The notes below the pieces were generated by a model that searched no databases, had not been told where the DNA came from, and saw nothing but the letters and a program-made list of their open reading frames with translations. A stretch of DNA of 64,000 bases, taken from positions 4,838,501 to 4,902,500 of the forward strand of contig NC_135243.1 of assembly GCF_947623445.1 (NCBI RefSeq), written 5' to 3'. The position numbers and the translations under genes were made by a program. This DNA comes from Clavelina lepadiformis. Its lineage: Eukaryota; Chordata; Ascidiacea; Aplousobranchia; Clavelinidae. Within the stretch, counting starts at the first letter, position 1; each line of letters begins with the position of its first letter. Below are positions 1 to 13,572 of this stretch, in pieces.

Positions 1-2
1 CT

Positions 3-170
3 GCTCTTCCCAACAAACCTTTCTTGGGCATTGCTTTGACACTGACGTCAGTCCAGGTTAGTCGGATCCTTTTTGGCGATCCATCTCCACTAGGTGTCGC
101 TGAGCTGAAAGAACTAAATGAGCTTCCACTGCTGCTGTTGCCTGGGCAATTAAAACAATGCCAATTATGA
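3..170 (+). CDS. possible 3' end of an unknown gene (cut by window edge)
   Basis: An open frame runs from the window edge to a TGA at 168-170, giving 55 residues. The C-terminus is leucine-rich, with a LLLLPG stretch just before the end. The frame is free of stops in otherwise AT-rich, stop-dense sequence, and its composition looks more codon-like than what follows. No family motif was recognised. It may be the last exon of a gene that begins upstream, but with only one end visible a chance open frame is a real alternative. Confidence 0.3.
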   Translation, partial: ALPNKPFLGIALTLTSVQVSRILFGDPSPLGVAELKELNELPLLLLPGQLKQCQL

Positions 171-3100
171 ACTGAGGAAGGAATTGTTTGATGTTTATAA
201 TTGTAAATTAATTTATAAAACACGTCACCCTTAAAGCCATGATAGATTTTTTGTCAAGCTATATCTGAAGAAGTTAGTAATTAGAGCAGACTTGTCTTAT
301 ATGCGAAGAATTTTGCAGTGTTAGTTTTTACATTTATGCTTGAGTTAACATGAACAAAATTATATTTATATTACTGTGGTTTACCATGCAAAAGTTGCAA
401 GCATTTTTTACACAGTTTGTTAATATCTAAAATTTCTAAAATATCGCTGGTTAAGAAGCAATATTCCTTCACTTTTAAGCGATGGCTAAACAGAGAGTTT
501 ACTTACCTGAGTGTTTGCTGAAGTTTGTAGAAATTTGTATATCGTTAAAACCATTCTGTTTTGTGCTCTGCAGAAACACAAAAGATATAGATTTAAAAAA
601 AACGAAATTATATTTGAAAATGAATCATGTTGACTATTTTGGTAAATTAATGTAAAAAAATGGAGCATAGCAAGTGTTATACCTCACCTTCAATTAAATT
701 AATAACATTTCGACAGAACCTACTCAAAGTTTTTTTATTTAAACTGAAACTTTGACCATCCAATACGTATTTACCTCTACTGGGGTTAGCTTTGTCTCGT
801 CTGCATCGTTCACATAAGCGAGGTTTTTTGAGCTCATGATCACGAAAATTGGAGACTCTGTATAAATACCTCAAATGTCAGCAATTAAGTTTCTTCTCTG
901 ATGCACAACTTGATTGCAGTACTCTTACAAAACAAATAAGAGTTAATAGGTTTATACAAAAATGTAACAAATTTCAATCATTATAAAAATAATTTCTCAT
1001 TTGAAGGACACAGCCTCATTGTAACATACTTTCTTCCTCCCTGAAATTAAAATCTGTCTAAAGATTTTATATAAGTGATCGACACAACACCTTCGCCAAG
1101 ATTGCATCTAACTTATACCAACAGGAGCTTTTCTCTTTGTCTCGGTTGAACTTACGTAACATATAGTGACGCAAAACGCAAGTAGAAAAAGTCAAAGTCT
1201 AAATGACAAAACGCTTTAACATGAAACCCTCCTGTGTTTAGTTGTGTGTCATTGTTTGATCTTGCTATTATACAAATATGTCGGTTGTCACGATCAAACA
1301 TGAGATGTTGGCCGTTGCCTGGAAAAATTATGGTAGGCTCCTCCAAGCTATTCCAATTAGGCATTCCTTATTTGTATTATGACAGAGCGTCGTGTTGTAC
1401 CTTTAGCACAGTGAACTTTGCCACACTGTATGGCCACTGTGACTATCGGTATATCGAAGTATTAGATAATTAGTTCATTGATTTAACAGTTTTATTTCCA
1501 AATTTCAAACCAAACTTGATACTGTATAATTAACCGGTGTACTGTAGGCCTATACATGTATACGAGATTGACCATCGTCACATCGCGCACGTTCGCTAGG
1601 TCTCTACTTATTACGTCTCACATTCCAGAGTTAATTACAAGACATTTTCAAGTCAGAAATACAGTGCACGCAATACAAGTGAAACATCGAATCAAGTGTG
1701 AGGAATAACGCACGCTTTCTTCTGTGACTATAGCAATCGTACTGTAAACAATCGATTTTTTGCAATAATGAATAGATCCGTTATATATGAGGTATTGTAC
1801 ATCGTTTTTTCTCAAAGGGACTGGAGAATGTATCCGTTATATACGATAATTAATTGATCCGTTATAAGCAAGATTACCATTCCGTGTTTGATTCTAAGTT
1901 TGTGCTTGTTTTCAAGTAAAATGTCTTAGAAAATACTAATGTGCTTATTTTGACTTGCGTGCTTATTTTTGTCTTACGTTTAGGGCAGAGGTCCCTACTT
2001 TGGGCATTTCGACCCATTTAGTTCACCATTTTGTACCAAGGAGATCCCAAAATTAAGAAAATGCAAATAGTGTCTCGTTTTCTTTGTTTTTTCAGAAACG
2101 TTGGTTGCCTTCTCCTGTTGTGCACTGGTAGTATTCTTTCTACGTTTCCTAGTCGTGCTTATTTTTGAGTCGCGAACGTTGGTTTTAAGCGAGTAGAAAT
2201 GCACTGAAAAAAACAGGAAATCATCCGGACTAGAATTTTCACCCGATATATACGGTTATACACGCAACCGTTATATCATGCGAGTTCTACTTTAATTTTA
2301 CTTTTTGTTTTATGCATTTTAAATCTAAACACAAGTCATATGAAGTAAGACGGAATAAAAGATAACACTGACGTCACAGAAATTATTTGTTATAGGCCTA
2401 ATCACTTTGGCATCATAACCGTACATGTTTATAAAGCGAAAGCTGATACATGAGTGACAACTTTTTCTCTGAAAGGTAATGGCGGCTGAATCTCGTATAG
2501 TTTTATGATGTCATTATTTGTTAAAACGTTTTCTGTAATTTGAATAAACTAACAGAGCGAATGATATTCAATTGATCACTGCACTTCGAAAATTGTAAAA
2601 ATTCTGTAAATTGTTAAGGCCAGGTTCGGCAGGGAAAACAATTGTCCACGATATACAAACTTTATCCTATAGCATCACAATTCCGTCAGAATAGAGTCCG
2701 CCAGAAACAAACATATCGTACGCACCGAAAGAAAATTGATCGTTTTGAAGTAGAATTTGGCAAGTTATTTCCAACTATGACTCGATACTCTTTTATCTAA
2801 ACAAGTCCCAAAATGAAAGCATTGACGTGGTAGAATAATGAATTCTGTAGCGCCAGTGTCTACAATCTAGATACGTATAGGTGTATTTTTTAAAAACTGC
2901 TTTGGGCATATATCTTATCAAATATTAACAGAGATATTGTTTGCTTATGGTGATCATCATCATTGTCGTTTTTCGTCGTTGGCGCGGTAGAACGAAAAAG
3001 CAACACCAGTTGATATTAACAGCGAGAACGCAGGAAAAATTGGCAAAGCCAAGCCGGTTTAAAATTTGCCAGAAAATTTATATGGTACTGAATTGCCGAT

Positions 3101-4247
3101 AGCAACAATATTTTTCGTATTCGTGAATCGTTTATATTTATACATGCTTTTTATACATATTTATACATGCACCTTTACTTATTTCATAACAAAAAAGTTT
3201 TGCCTCCTTTTGGAAGAGACGCCCATGTTAGTTTACAAGATCTCGTTTCAACCTGCTTAAGGTTTTTGGTTAAGAAAGGTTCTTTATTTGCATATTATAG
3301 TACAGTGTTATTTTTGCACGTTATATATGCCGGGTGTAAGGTAAATGTTTCTTCGTATAAATGGTTGTGTGCGGCTATAGAGAGTTGCTTATGAGTCTAG
3401 TAATCTAGTTCATCAGTTCAAGTAAAGGTTTGACCCCAGTTACATATGAAATTTTTCGTTATAAACCGTTTAGCGATTACCTCGTTAAATGGATTCTATG
3501 GAAACTTATAAAATAAATCGAACACAAAAAGCAACTGGTAAATTTTATGATGGCGACAAAGGCAAAATGTGACGTCACAGTAATAATTTATTTACCAAAA
3601 ACATTTAAACTGTAAATGAAATGAGTAATGAATCTGTGATTTACAGAACACTTTGATAAATTGAGTAAACTGAAATTATTACTTTAGTTTCACAAATCGT
3701 TATTTTAGAAGTCGCTTCATCATGACCTGAATTCAATTTCTTTTCTGACGTAAGCATACTTTCTTTCATACAACTTGCAATATTTTATTTATCCCATGTC
3801 TCAACACTGCAAGATAACATAATAATAACTACTATTACTGTGTAGAAATTAACAACTTGTTAATTAATTAATAACTTGTTCTTAATAAACGGTTACAGCG
3901 CAACTAGTAGCTAGATACTGATCACAAATTTTAAAACTGTTTTTAAAAATTTTAAAACTCTTTATGTTATTTTTCTAAAGTTAAACTAACAAATTAATAA
4001 TAATATTATTTCTACAAGCAGCTTGATTTATTACGATTCGTACATGGACGTAATTGAAGCCTGACGAGCTGTAGGTTTCCAAGTTGGAATTCCTGCTTAT
4101 AACATATCATCATCAGCGTTTATGTAAACATATTTAAAGTTTCAAACGGCTAAAAACCTTTCTGGATAATTTACAATCTAATATACAATTCATAAAACGA
4201 ACTGTACGTGGATAAAGTTCTACCAGAATCTGCATTTCTTTCAAATA
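171..4247. other. no gene seen; AT-rich spacer
   Basis: No reading frame here has splice-site support or family resemblance. The short open frames are isolated and not codon-like. The motif CCGTTATA recurs on either strand around 1780-1865 and 2245-2275, which suggests remnants of an old mobile element, but no boundaries could be set. The TAGGCCTA motif appears near 1547 and 2392. Confidence 0.5.
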
Positions 4248-4295
4248 CAGTCCAGTCCAGTCCAGTCCAGTCCAGTACAGTCCAGTCCAGTCCAG
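4248..4295. repeat. (TCCAG)n microsatellite
   Basis: A 48-base tract is made of consecutive CAGTC/TCCAG pentamers with one variant unit (TACAG) in the middle. It is a simple tandem repeat and likely length-polymorphic. Confidence 0.95.
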
Positions 4296-4489
4296 AAGTC
4301 CGTTCATCACAAAAAGAAGAGCGATTCGTAAGAAGCTTGAAAAGGGAAAAGTAACATTCTTTAGCGGCTTAGCCAATACTCTGTTTACATAAAATTTCTT
4401 TTGTTTTTTTAGATCTTCGATTACCTTGTTTAAATAAATCTTATCTTAAATCTTTCCTAATTTTTTCGGTTTTAATGATTATGAAGGGC

Positions 4490-5340
4490 TTCCGTTTTGT
4501 TGGTTTTTGCCTCAATTGCAAAGCTAAGTCTTTTCATTTCTCCTCCTGAAATGGTCTTGTTTCTGCCCGGAGTAATAATTCTAAAATTTTTGCTGAATGA
4601 CCTCATTGAAACTTTTGCGTCTTTCTTTGTCAGTAGCAGAAGAATCCATTGGCAACCTTGCCTAAACGTTACAAAAAATACTGCCTATTTATATAGCCTA
4701 CTTCAGCCATTCTTAAGTTAACTCAGAGTATTTGATCTTTACAAATGTTTAAATTTTTTATTTCTGTCTTCTCTTACGTCACGTATTACGTTGCTGTTGT
4801 ATAGGCCGATTTGATGATTTGTGAGATTTAGTTTTGGATATTTCATCATTGAAATACTTACGGTAAAAGTGAGATGTTCTTTGACTGTCAGTTCTCCCAT
4901 GAATAAGTCATCTTGCTGTATAAAAGCTGATACACCGGTTATATCTGGACCTAGCGCTACTCCATTACACAGAATGTAGATATAGGCCTACAAGGTCAGT
5001 TCTAAATTCTAAATTTATAGGCGGTCACCATTTGATTGAATCAGAATTGCTCTGAAACATTTCACTATAATTTTTAACTTATTAATGTTATCTCTCAAAT
5101 CAGTTTATGTAATGCAGAATTTTTGTCTATCTTATTTTTGTACCCGATTTACTATGGTTAAATGGTAGCCTATAGGTTGCGGTAAGTTAGTACTGTATTG
5201 CAATTATATTGAAGTTTATTTCAACAGGTTTGATGGCACCACCTCTCCATCCACATGAAGATGTATTTTGTTCCTTCAAGTTAAGATGTTGATTTTCCTG
5301 CTCCGCTCAATCCCATTATAGCCAGGAGTGACCCGGCTCA
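4490..5340 (-). pseudogene. ABCG (white-type) ABC transporter pseudogene fragment
   Basis: Three blocks in correct order on the minus strand match the nucleotide-binding domain of the ABCG half-transporter family. The first (about 5340-5230) has a Walker A motif GLSGAGKST followed at once by an in-frame TAA; the following DGEVV-like stretch is in another frame. The second (about 4960-4862) reads FIQQDDLFMGELTVKEHL, the Q-loop region of white/ABCG1-type proteins, and ends at a good GTAAGT donor. The third starts after an AG at 4662-4663, joins in phase, carries EVIQ, then a stop and frame change, then the ABC signature ISGGEMKRLSFA. Walker B, the D-loop and the transmembrane half were not found. 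Functional family members export lipids, pigments or drugs across membranes. The stops and frame changes make this a relic rather than a working gene. Strong match to the family; exact subfamily uncertain. Confidence 0.8.
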
Positions 5341-6689
5341 CTTGAGATAAAATTAAAATATTTATGAAGAGAAGTACACAGAACGAAATTTAACTAAACT
5401 TATAATATGTACCGATAAAGATCGATTGCTTTTATAATAATTCATATCATCATTGCATAAAAATATTATAGAATGAGTTCTTATTGAAGAAATGATAATT
5501 AACGAATGGTGGTCTCTGTAAATAGTTATTAACAACAGGGTAATAGATAAATAAATAATAAATTGTTATCCAATACAAATGGTTTGAGATTGCTGGCTTG
5601 ATTTAACGAGTTAAAACGGTCGTCAAGGAAGTCATGGAAATCTTCCGGTCATCGACAGGAAGTCATCAAAACGAAACGCAATGTTATCCTTGGCTGATTC
5701 GGTGATTCGGAGCCGAGAATTCTAGATTGTATACGATCTGTATATTATAATATCATCACAGAAGCCTAAACAATGGCTTGCAAATTCTTGATGTAGTTAG
5801 TAATCCTTTACAGTTTACATTAAGCTGGATTATGATTTCTATATACAGCTTGATTTAGAGAATTTTGCACATAAACATCGAGATCATTGAAACGCGATAA
5901 GCCAAGTCAAGTTGCTGTTGAGATGTTGAGTTGCTGAAGAATGTTGATATGTTGGCGTCACACGGTGATGTTTTGTCGTTCTAAGTTAAAATCTAATTTA
6001 CTGTACAATTGAAAGACTATAGTCCACTCTGTGTGAAATCATAGTCTAGTCCATAGTGTACATGTAATCAATCATAATGGTCAAGTAAGCTCAATAACTG
6101 AATAAGGAAGCGATTATCCTTTGCCGCACCTCGTCACACTAGCTGACCCTGACAAGAAAGCCTATGGCTGTTTTTGATGTTGGATGCAGATACAAAAATT
6201 CTTGTGTGCCGAGGTGTACTGAAGCCTAAGTGTTTTGCCCATTGGTAGTCGGCCGGTGTGCGGTCATTTTGAACACCTTCGTCTTCCAACGTCAATAAAA
6301 ACCGTTTAAATGGGTCAAAATGAGAATTTACTGCGTGTTTATGATGGGAGACTGCTTTTTTACCAGCATAAGCAGGCTTGTCATTTTTGCTTGCCGGTGT
6401 TCAATATCGTTTCAATATCAGAAGAAAAGTCTTGTGTTTGCTCTTGCCATATTCTGCATTCTTAGCTCATAGTCCATACATTAATACATACGGTACCGGG
6501 TATGGTTCCACTGTAAAAGTAAAAAAGAAACATTAGCCTAAGTGTTGGAGGTTCGGAAATATTTACTTTTTTGTGTTAATTTATGTAACGGTTCATGTAT
6601 TAGGTGATTATAAAGAAAATATAAGAGTTTAGTTGTTGGGCAGTAAACACTTTTTCTCATCTACTGTCTTGTGCTTTGCAAACAACATT
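5341..6689. other. no gene seen; 5' flank of TTC26
   Basis: AT-rich spacer between the ABCG relic and the TTC26 start codon. It must contain the TTC26 promoter and 5' UTR, but no clear TATA box or other element could be assigned. The short open frames look random. Confidence 0.5.
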
Positions 6690-9600
6690 ATGGTAAGAAA
6701 AATTAATGTTTATAAAAGAACTTATTTTACAAGTAAAGTACTCAGAAAATTAACTGAAATTTCATTTGTTTTCATACTCGTTTTTAAGGTAAGAGAAATA
6801 CATATTAACAAATAATAAATAATACACCCCATTTTTAACGGTATTATTTGAGGATTTTGATTTTTTAATTCACTTTTCATCAGTTTTTGATTCATTTGTA
6901 ACTTGTTTTAGATCTTGTCAAGACAAAAACCAGCCGTGGGGGGGTCTTCTAAAGTTGATAAGGACAAAAACAAACAACGAAAACTTCCAAAACTCGACGA
7001 TCTTCTAGATGCAAGAGATTATACAGGAAGCATGACACTTCTTGAGGTTATAACATTCCCAACCACATTTTATGCTTATTTTTATTACTACTTTTTCTTT
7101 GCACCGTGATCTCTGATATAATAATATTTTCTTTCTTATGAATATAAATATCAGTCTTATATTTGCATGGCGTTAACTTCACTGCAAATTTTTTGCTTAT
7201 CATGTGGACTTATGAAAACTTATTGATTTTGTTAAATCATGAAATATGAATGATTGATAACATTCTATTTTCTATTAATTATAACGAGTTGAATTTGTTT
7301 TTACTTGAAAAGTGCCCAAAATGATGCCATTTTAGTAACTATTTCATGTAAATTCTCTATAGCACCCGGCTGACATTGCAATGCCTTAAGAAAAGCTTCC
7401 TAGCTGGATTCTATTGTTTAAAGCGGAACTAAATGTTAAGATATTTTTAATATCTCAGTTTACAAAGCATGCCGGAAAAGGCGACAGAAACACAGACATG
7501 TGGATTGGGTACTGTGCGTTTCACCTTGGGGACTACAAGAAATCATATGATGTAAGTCGAGGTCTTTTGACATTATCCTTTAGTAGAGCATTCATGGTTA
7601 GCTTACTGTGCAGTGGTGTGGAAAGCAATCATTAAAACAAGAACTTTTTAGATTTACAACCAGCTTAGTAAAAAATCTGACAGCGACAAAAGTATTTGGG
7701 TCAATCTATCCTGTACTTGTTTTTACTTGGGAATGTATAAGGAGGCGGAAGAAGCTTGCATGAAAGGTATTTTGAAAATTCATGTGTTACCATCGTATGG
7801 CATCATGTCAATATCTTGCTTGTTACTACATAGAACTAACAACTTTTTTGATTGATAAGGTACTGCTATGCTATACTGAACCAACAAAGGCTATGATTAA
7901 GTATTGTGTTAATGCTGTGTAATTGCATCTTATTGAAATTGCTAATATCTCTATGTTTCATTCAGCACCAGCTTCATCACTACAAAATCGACTAATGTTC
8001 CATATTTCGCACAAGGTAAGCTAAATGCACTAAAAAGATGCCGACAGTAAAGTTGCGGATCGATATTTGCAAACTTGACAAGCATCGTTATTTTCTTATA
8101 TTACTTATGGTCGGCTAAGCTTAATAACTTAATTATTTTTAGTTCAATAATGAGAAAAAGCTGATGTCCTATCATAAGAACCTGCTAGACCAGGTGGAAG
8201 ATCAATTGTGTTTGGCTTCGATACATTACATGAGATCACATTATCAAGAAGCTATCGACATCTATAAGAGAATTTTACTGGAGAATCGGTAAAAAGTCCC
8301 GCTGAAAATGGTTTTTGTTTCTATTTTTATTGCAGGATTGCTGTTTACAGTTTTGTTCTACAATTAGTTGTATAATTAAGCTATGGATCTTTGAAGAGAT
8401 TTGATTGTCATAAACTTATACTCTGTTTTTTTTTCCAGGGAATGTTTGGCTTTGAACGTTTATGTTGCTCTCTGTTATTATAAACTGGATTATTTTGATG
8501 TCTCACAGGTTTGTTCAATGTTTTTTATTTTGTCGTTTTAAAATGTGTACGTATAAGAAGCTTAAGCACGAAATCGTGACATGCGTATTTCAAACCATTA
8601 TTTCATTGACCAACACATGTGTATTTTGCTTGTTGTAGGAAGTACTGGCTGTGTATTTACAAGCATTTCCAGACAGTGCAATAGCCGTTAACTTAAAGGC
8701 TTGCAACCATTACAAACTGTACAATGGCAAAGCAGCTGAAGCTGAGTTGAAGAGATTGCAGGAATCTTCATCTGCAGCATTTTCATTTGCATCTGAGCTT
8801 CACAAACATAATCTCGTAAGTCTCGCAAGCGTGAAGCTTCTGTTATGTTGTGTGTGGCATATATTATACATGTTCAAGTTGTAATACACTGTATTTTTTG
8901 ATGAAAAATACGTTTAAAGATTTTCTCGAGATGCTATATTTTTTACATTTGCAAAGCTAACATAAGCTATTACAAAACCATGTTTTTTGCATTTTGTAAG
9001 TGTTGAATGGATTTGGAGTTTCCATGAGTAATATCTTAACAAACTTCTCTTGAAAAGATATAAATTATAATGTGTTAAATTTATTACATTCTACGTATAC
9101 ACCAGGTCGTATTTCGCGGCGGTGAAGGAGCTTTACAAGTGTTACCTCCCCTCATAGATGTTATACCAGAAGCCAGACTGAACCTTGTCATTTACTATCT
9201 CAGACAGGGTAAGGGAACAAATCATGTTGTAAAGTTTTGTCCAAGCAATTTAATGCATTTACTGCATGAGAGTTCAAGTGCAAGCCTTTGGCTTGATCTT
9301 GTGAAATTCGTGAAATGATATGTCCCATACCAGGGTTTCTCAACTTGGGTCCAATGGCCACGGAGACGTTCTACATGGGCCACGAGCAGATGCCTCACAA
9401 ATGAGCTATGGTGTAGTAGTAGGGGAAGATGAGACAAAGCGGGACACAAGTTTCTCATATTTTTGTGCTTATGCTTGCTGTGAAAAATTAGTGGCGTGAA
9501 GACTAACGCACATGCAATAGTGGAGTAAAACGTGTTTTGCAATGAACAATCTACATTTTTTATTGGTGAGCAACGGGCCACGGATTTTGAGGGTCACTGT

Positions 9601-11973
9601 AAGGGGGCCACGAACCATGAAAGGTTGAAAACCACTGTCCCATAATGACATTGCTAATAAACCTACTTGTTGGTTTGTTTTTAATGAAATGCTTAGTTTA
9701 AAGATTCTAAGAAAGTGTTCTTTGGTTTCAGATGACCTAGTAGAAGCTTATGACCTCATAAAGGATCATGAACCCACCAATCCGCAGGAGTATATCATAA
9801 AAGCTGTCGTGAATGCAGCCCTCGGCCAGGAGCAAGGCTCAGTGAGTTTAGTGTTCAATCTGCGGTTGCCTGTGTTGCTCTTACGTGGAACACACAGTGA
9901 TATATTTTACTTTTATGTGTTAACTCATTTCGCACCTCGTTATGTTGAGAAAAACAGGCCTTTCAGCCTATTTTACCAAGAAACTGTCAGTTTATCTATT
10001 TTGCTTAGAAACGTCTCTTAAACATCATGGTTGGGTTGTTATTTTTTATTGTTATTTCGCACCTCGTTATTGTCACATTCTTTAGTGTTTTTTTCTTAAA
10101 TATTTTCGTTTCTTGCAGCGAGAGCTTGTGAAAATTGCACAACAATATTTCCAGCTTGTCGGTGGATCTGCGAGCGAGTGTGGTGAGTGATGATACGGAG
10201 ATGCCGTGACAATGACATTTATAACATAAATAGCAAGTAGTTAACAGAAGGGTAAAACTAGAATTAATAAGTAACTAGTATATAGCAGATAGCGGTATTG
10301 AAATCGTTCAGTTTATTCTGTCGGGTTTTTGTTGCCGTATTTTAAACCTTTCATACATAAATATCTCATTGCTGTTCATGTTCAGATACGATCCCAGGCA
10401 GACAGTGTATGGCTTCTTGCTTCTTTCTATTGAAACAATTCGACGATGTTTTAGTCTATTTGAATTCAGTCAAGGTTGGGAAATTTACTCATTCAGATCA
10501 CTTTTTTACTGACTTGTCCTTTGTGCAAGCGCTCAAATTACCTACAAATAACAAATATCAAATAACGCTTAATTACTTAAATACTAACAGTTAAAGTGAT
10601 TGTTGTCTAGTTTGCAATCTCAAATGCTATGTTATTTGTTTGAATAATGATGCAATGTGCAGAAATTTTTCTGATATTTATGTCGAACTTCAAGAGTGGT
10701 TTGATTTATTTTTGTTTCAGAGTTACTTCTACAACGACGATGTTTTCAATTTCGATTACGCCCAAGCAAAAGCTGCATCCGGGAATTACAAGGAAGCGGA
10801 AGAGGTAACGAATTTTTTTCACTTAAATCATGTTTTTGACCGTTTTTCATTTTTATTTAGCGTGATTTTCAGCAAAATTTCTATGTATTTTAGACCTTTC
10901 TTCTGATACAAAGTGAGAAGCTGAAAAACGATTACGTTTACATCAGCTGGCTGGCTCGCTGCTGTAAGTCGAATATTTTTTGTGCACAAAATGATAATAA
11001 CGGTTCCAGGTCAATTCGATTCGGGACAATTTAACCCAAGGCGACTAAACCCAACATCTGTTAGTCTTCGGGTGGAATTGTCCGTGGGTTGAATTGACCG
11101 ACCACTGAGCTATGATCATCAAACATTAATGATCATTGCATACGTGAAAAAGCACGAATGTGCAACGCTGCTAAGTACATGACAACCTTCTTGGTAGATA
11201 TCATGAACAAACGGGCGAGGTTCGCGTGGGACCTCTACCTGAAGATGGAAACATCCGGGGAGTCGTTCAGTTTATTGCAGTTGATCGCAAACGACTGTTA
11301 CAAGGTGAATGGTGACTGATTTTACAGTTTTTATGGATATACCGATTGTTGCAAGGTGACTTTTAAAGTGTCTGTATAAGCTTGCAACATGGCAAATTGT
11401 GTGATATAAAAGGTACGTTGTACTGTCAATCACACTAAATCACACACGCACTAAATTTTGAATCTGTTCTTATCGTGCAGATGGGACAATTCTACATCTC
11501 AGCCAAAGCGTTCGATGTTCTTGAACGGCTTGATCCCAATCCGGAATACTGGGAGGGAAAGAGAGGAGCTTGCGTTGGACTCTTCCAGATGATTATTGCT
11601 GGACACGAACCAAAGTTTGTTGTGACTTAATAATGACTTTTATGACATCATTTACGTATGTACAGTAAATTGAAACCTCTGTCGATATCTACACCGACTT
11701 TACATGCATGGTAGGCATCGTATTTACGCATGTATAACCTCGATGTATGAGGCTAGGATAATGCCTCTTTGCACTTGCAGTTTGTTTAGCAGTGTTTGCT
11801 CATAAAAGAGTCGAATTACAGATTTTTAATCAAGAAAAAAATCCACTTCCATTTCCAGGGACACCCTTCGCGAGGTTCTGCTGCTGTTACGTAACACCAA
11901 CAACCCACAGGTGGAGTACATCATTCGAACCATACAGAAATGGGCCAAAGAAAACAGGATTTCTCTCCAGTAA
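6690..11973 (+). CDS. TTC26: intraflagellar transport protein 56 (tetratricopeptide repeat protein 26)
   Basis: IFT56/TTC26 is a TPR-repeat subunit of intraflagellar transport complex B, which carries cargo along the axoneme of cilia. The 17 coding exons are 6690-6692, 6912-7046, 7459-7551, 7652-7766, 7966-8015, 8143-8288, 8439-8508, 8639-8815, 9106-9208, 9732-9841, 10119-10182, 10386-10474, 10721-10804, 10894-10963, 11198-11304, 11481-11614 and 11859-11973. All junctions are GT-AG and phases close to 554 codons plus TAA, the human length. Family-typical stretches include [45 protein letters not shown], the [18 protein letters not shown] region and, near the end, KWAKENRIS. The initiator ATG is alone on its exon, directly followed by a GTAAGA donor. 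Exon 2 continues with LSRQKPAV, similar to the vertebrate N-terminus, which supports that start. Exon 16 uses a weak GTTTGT donor. Introns 9, 10 and 14 hold a MITE, a dispersed repeat and a hairpin. The gene converges on the PLAT-ankyrin gene downstream. Confidence 0.96.
9331..9637. mobile_element. hAT-type MITE in TTC26 intron 9
   Basis: The 307-bp block starts CAGGGTTTCTCAAC and ends GTTGAAAACCACTG, imperfect inverted ends of the hAT class. It is flanked by near-identical 8-bp duplications, TCCCATAC at 9323-9330 and TCCCATAA at 9638-9645. It has no transposase. GGCCACG motifs occur near both ends. It lies wholly inside the intron between 9208 and 9732, so it should not alter the protein. 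Confidence 0.8.
9941..10037 (+). repeat. dispersed repeat, copy 1 (TTC26 intron 10)
   Basis: About 97 bases starting TATGTTGAGAAAA and ending at a TGGTTGGGTTGTTA motif are repeated with scattered substitutions at 19862-19965, in the same orientation on the + strand. No terminal repeats or coding sequence are evident; it may be a SINE or MITE fragment. Confidence 0.75.
11009..11099. repeat. imperfect hairpin in TTC26 intron 14
   Basis: GGTCAATTC at 11009-11017 is answered by GAATTGACC at 11091-11099. Further inside, GGGACAATT pairs approximately with GAATTGTCC. This is a roughly 90-bp imperfect palindrome, likely a small foldback or MITE remnant. No target-site duplication was identified. Confidence 0.6.
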
Positions 11974-13572
11974 ATGCTCATTTTTTTAGGAACTACCCCA
12001 AAATCAAGACCATCATGTAATACTACTTAGCCAGGGCTGTCAGTTATTCTCCTTATAGTAAAGTTTGGTGAAATCTCATCAAAAAATAACAGTTGAGTTC
12101 CTTTAAACTATTTGTAATAATGTGTATGATACATTGAAAAACAACGTTTTAAAACTGCAGGAAATATAATTAATTTTTAAAATATTTTAATTGTCTTATC
12201 AAGTATAAAGTAATGTGTTTTCTATCGTTCTGGCACTCTTGTGAACCATCTCTTAGGATTTGGTTCTACTGGAAGGAGCATTTTTTGTCCTTGTTGTTTC
12301 GTTTCCTTTGTGGTGTTGCACAAATGTTTCTGTAACCAAGATATCTTTTGTTATATTTCCAACCATCAGATCACTGTGCGGGTCCATACGTTAATGACGT
12401 AATAGTCATCATTTTTGATCAGATTTATCAATTTCATATTTGCTTTACGACACCATGTCTATGAAATTTTGTCTCGTTGAAAATTTTTTGTTTGTTTTTT
12501 ACAAATTAATAATTTTTCGAGTTACCAGTTGAATATGATGTGATTAACTGCTTTATTTTTGTATTTTCCCTGCTATAGCATATTTTAATACATAATGAAA
12601 TATCCCTACACTATGTTACAAATTAATGTCAATATTTTTCCAGCTGTCTTCTTTCCATTTCCAGCTTAGCTATGAAGAACTTATGACAGGAAGATATTTA
12701 TCACCAAAACTCGTTTTAAAACCAATGAATCAACAAGAAAATTAACCGGAAAATCTATTTTCATCATACCCCGTGCTTCCATGTTATTTTCACACCTTCC
12801 CATAACTAACATGAAACCAAGCCCTCGTCTTATGAGAAGTAATTTTAATCAACAAAAACATAACTCGATTAGAAGAGGTCTACTGCAAGCGTTCTACGGT
12901 ACAACTACTACGCGTTCAATCGATATCTGCCGAATGTACAAAACTGCAAGCGTATATAATAATGCAATTATAGAAAAATATTGCGTTGAAACGTAACTTA
13001 GGCAGCACGAATTATCACATCAGCACAAACTTGCTGATAAAATCTTTTTGAAATTATTTTATGTACAGCGATTGGCGAAATATAGTTTTCTAAATAATTG
13101 CTCAGATAATTAATGTGAAAATATGATAAAAACTTTCGATATACAGCAATTTCTATAAACTCGCCGCTACACCTGTAGCGCTAAAATAGGTCGTATGTCG
13201 ACTTAACAGAACTTACTGTCAATTAAAACATTTGACAAAAGTGTACACCCGATTGTTTGAAGTAAAAAAGTAGCACCTTTTGAGGAAGATTTCTTGCAAA
13301 TACCGGCCGCAGCAGAGGTTGTTTTTAAGTGCAAAGCAATGAGAATTTCGTCAGTAACTCACAGTAATAAATCTAAGGAACACCGTTGCGGCGAAAAATG
13401 AGAGAATATCTTCGCACACAGCAAATAATACTTTAAGATAAAGGTCGTGCAAAAAATTTCAATTTCACGCAAAATCGAACAACTAGATGAGAAATGAAAC
13501 ATAAAAATCTAAATAATTTTCCAAACGAATAACGGCATCACCACATCACCAGCCATCCGTCATTATCGCGCT
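11974..13572. other. no gene seen; convergent 3' spacer
   Basis: AT-rich sequence between the stop codons of two convergent genes. It should contain both 3' UTRs and polyadenylation signals, which I could not place with confidence. No coding resemblance was seen. Confidence 0.55.

Noticed and set aside
9222..9651. Overlapping minus-strand open frames in TTC26 intron 9
   Set aside because: They fall mostly inside the 307-bp MITE and have no splice or family support.
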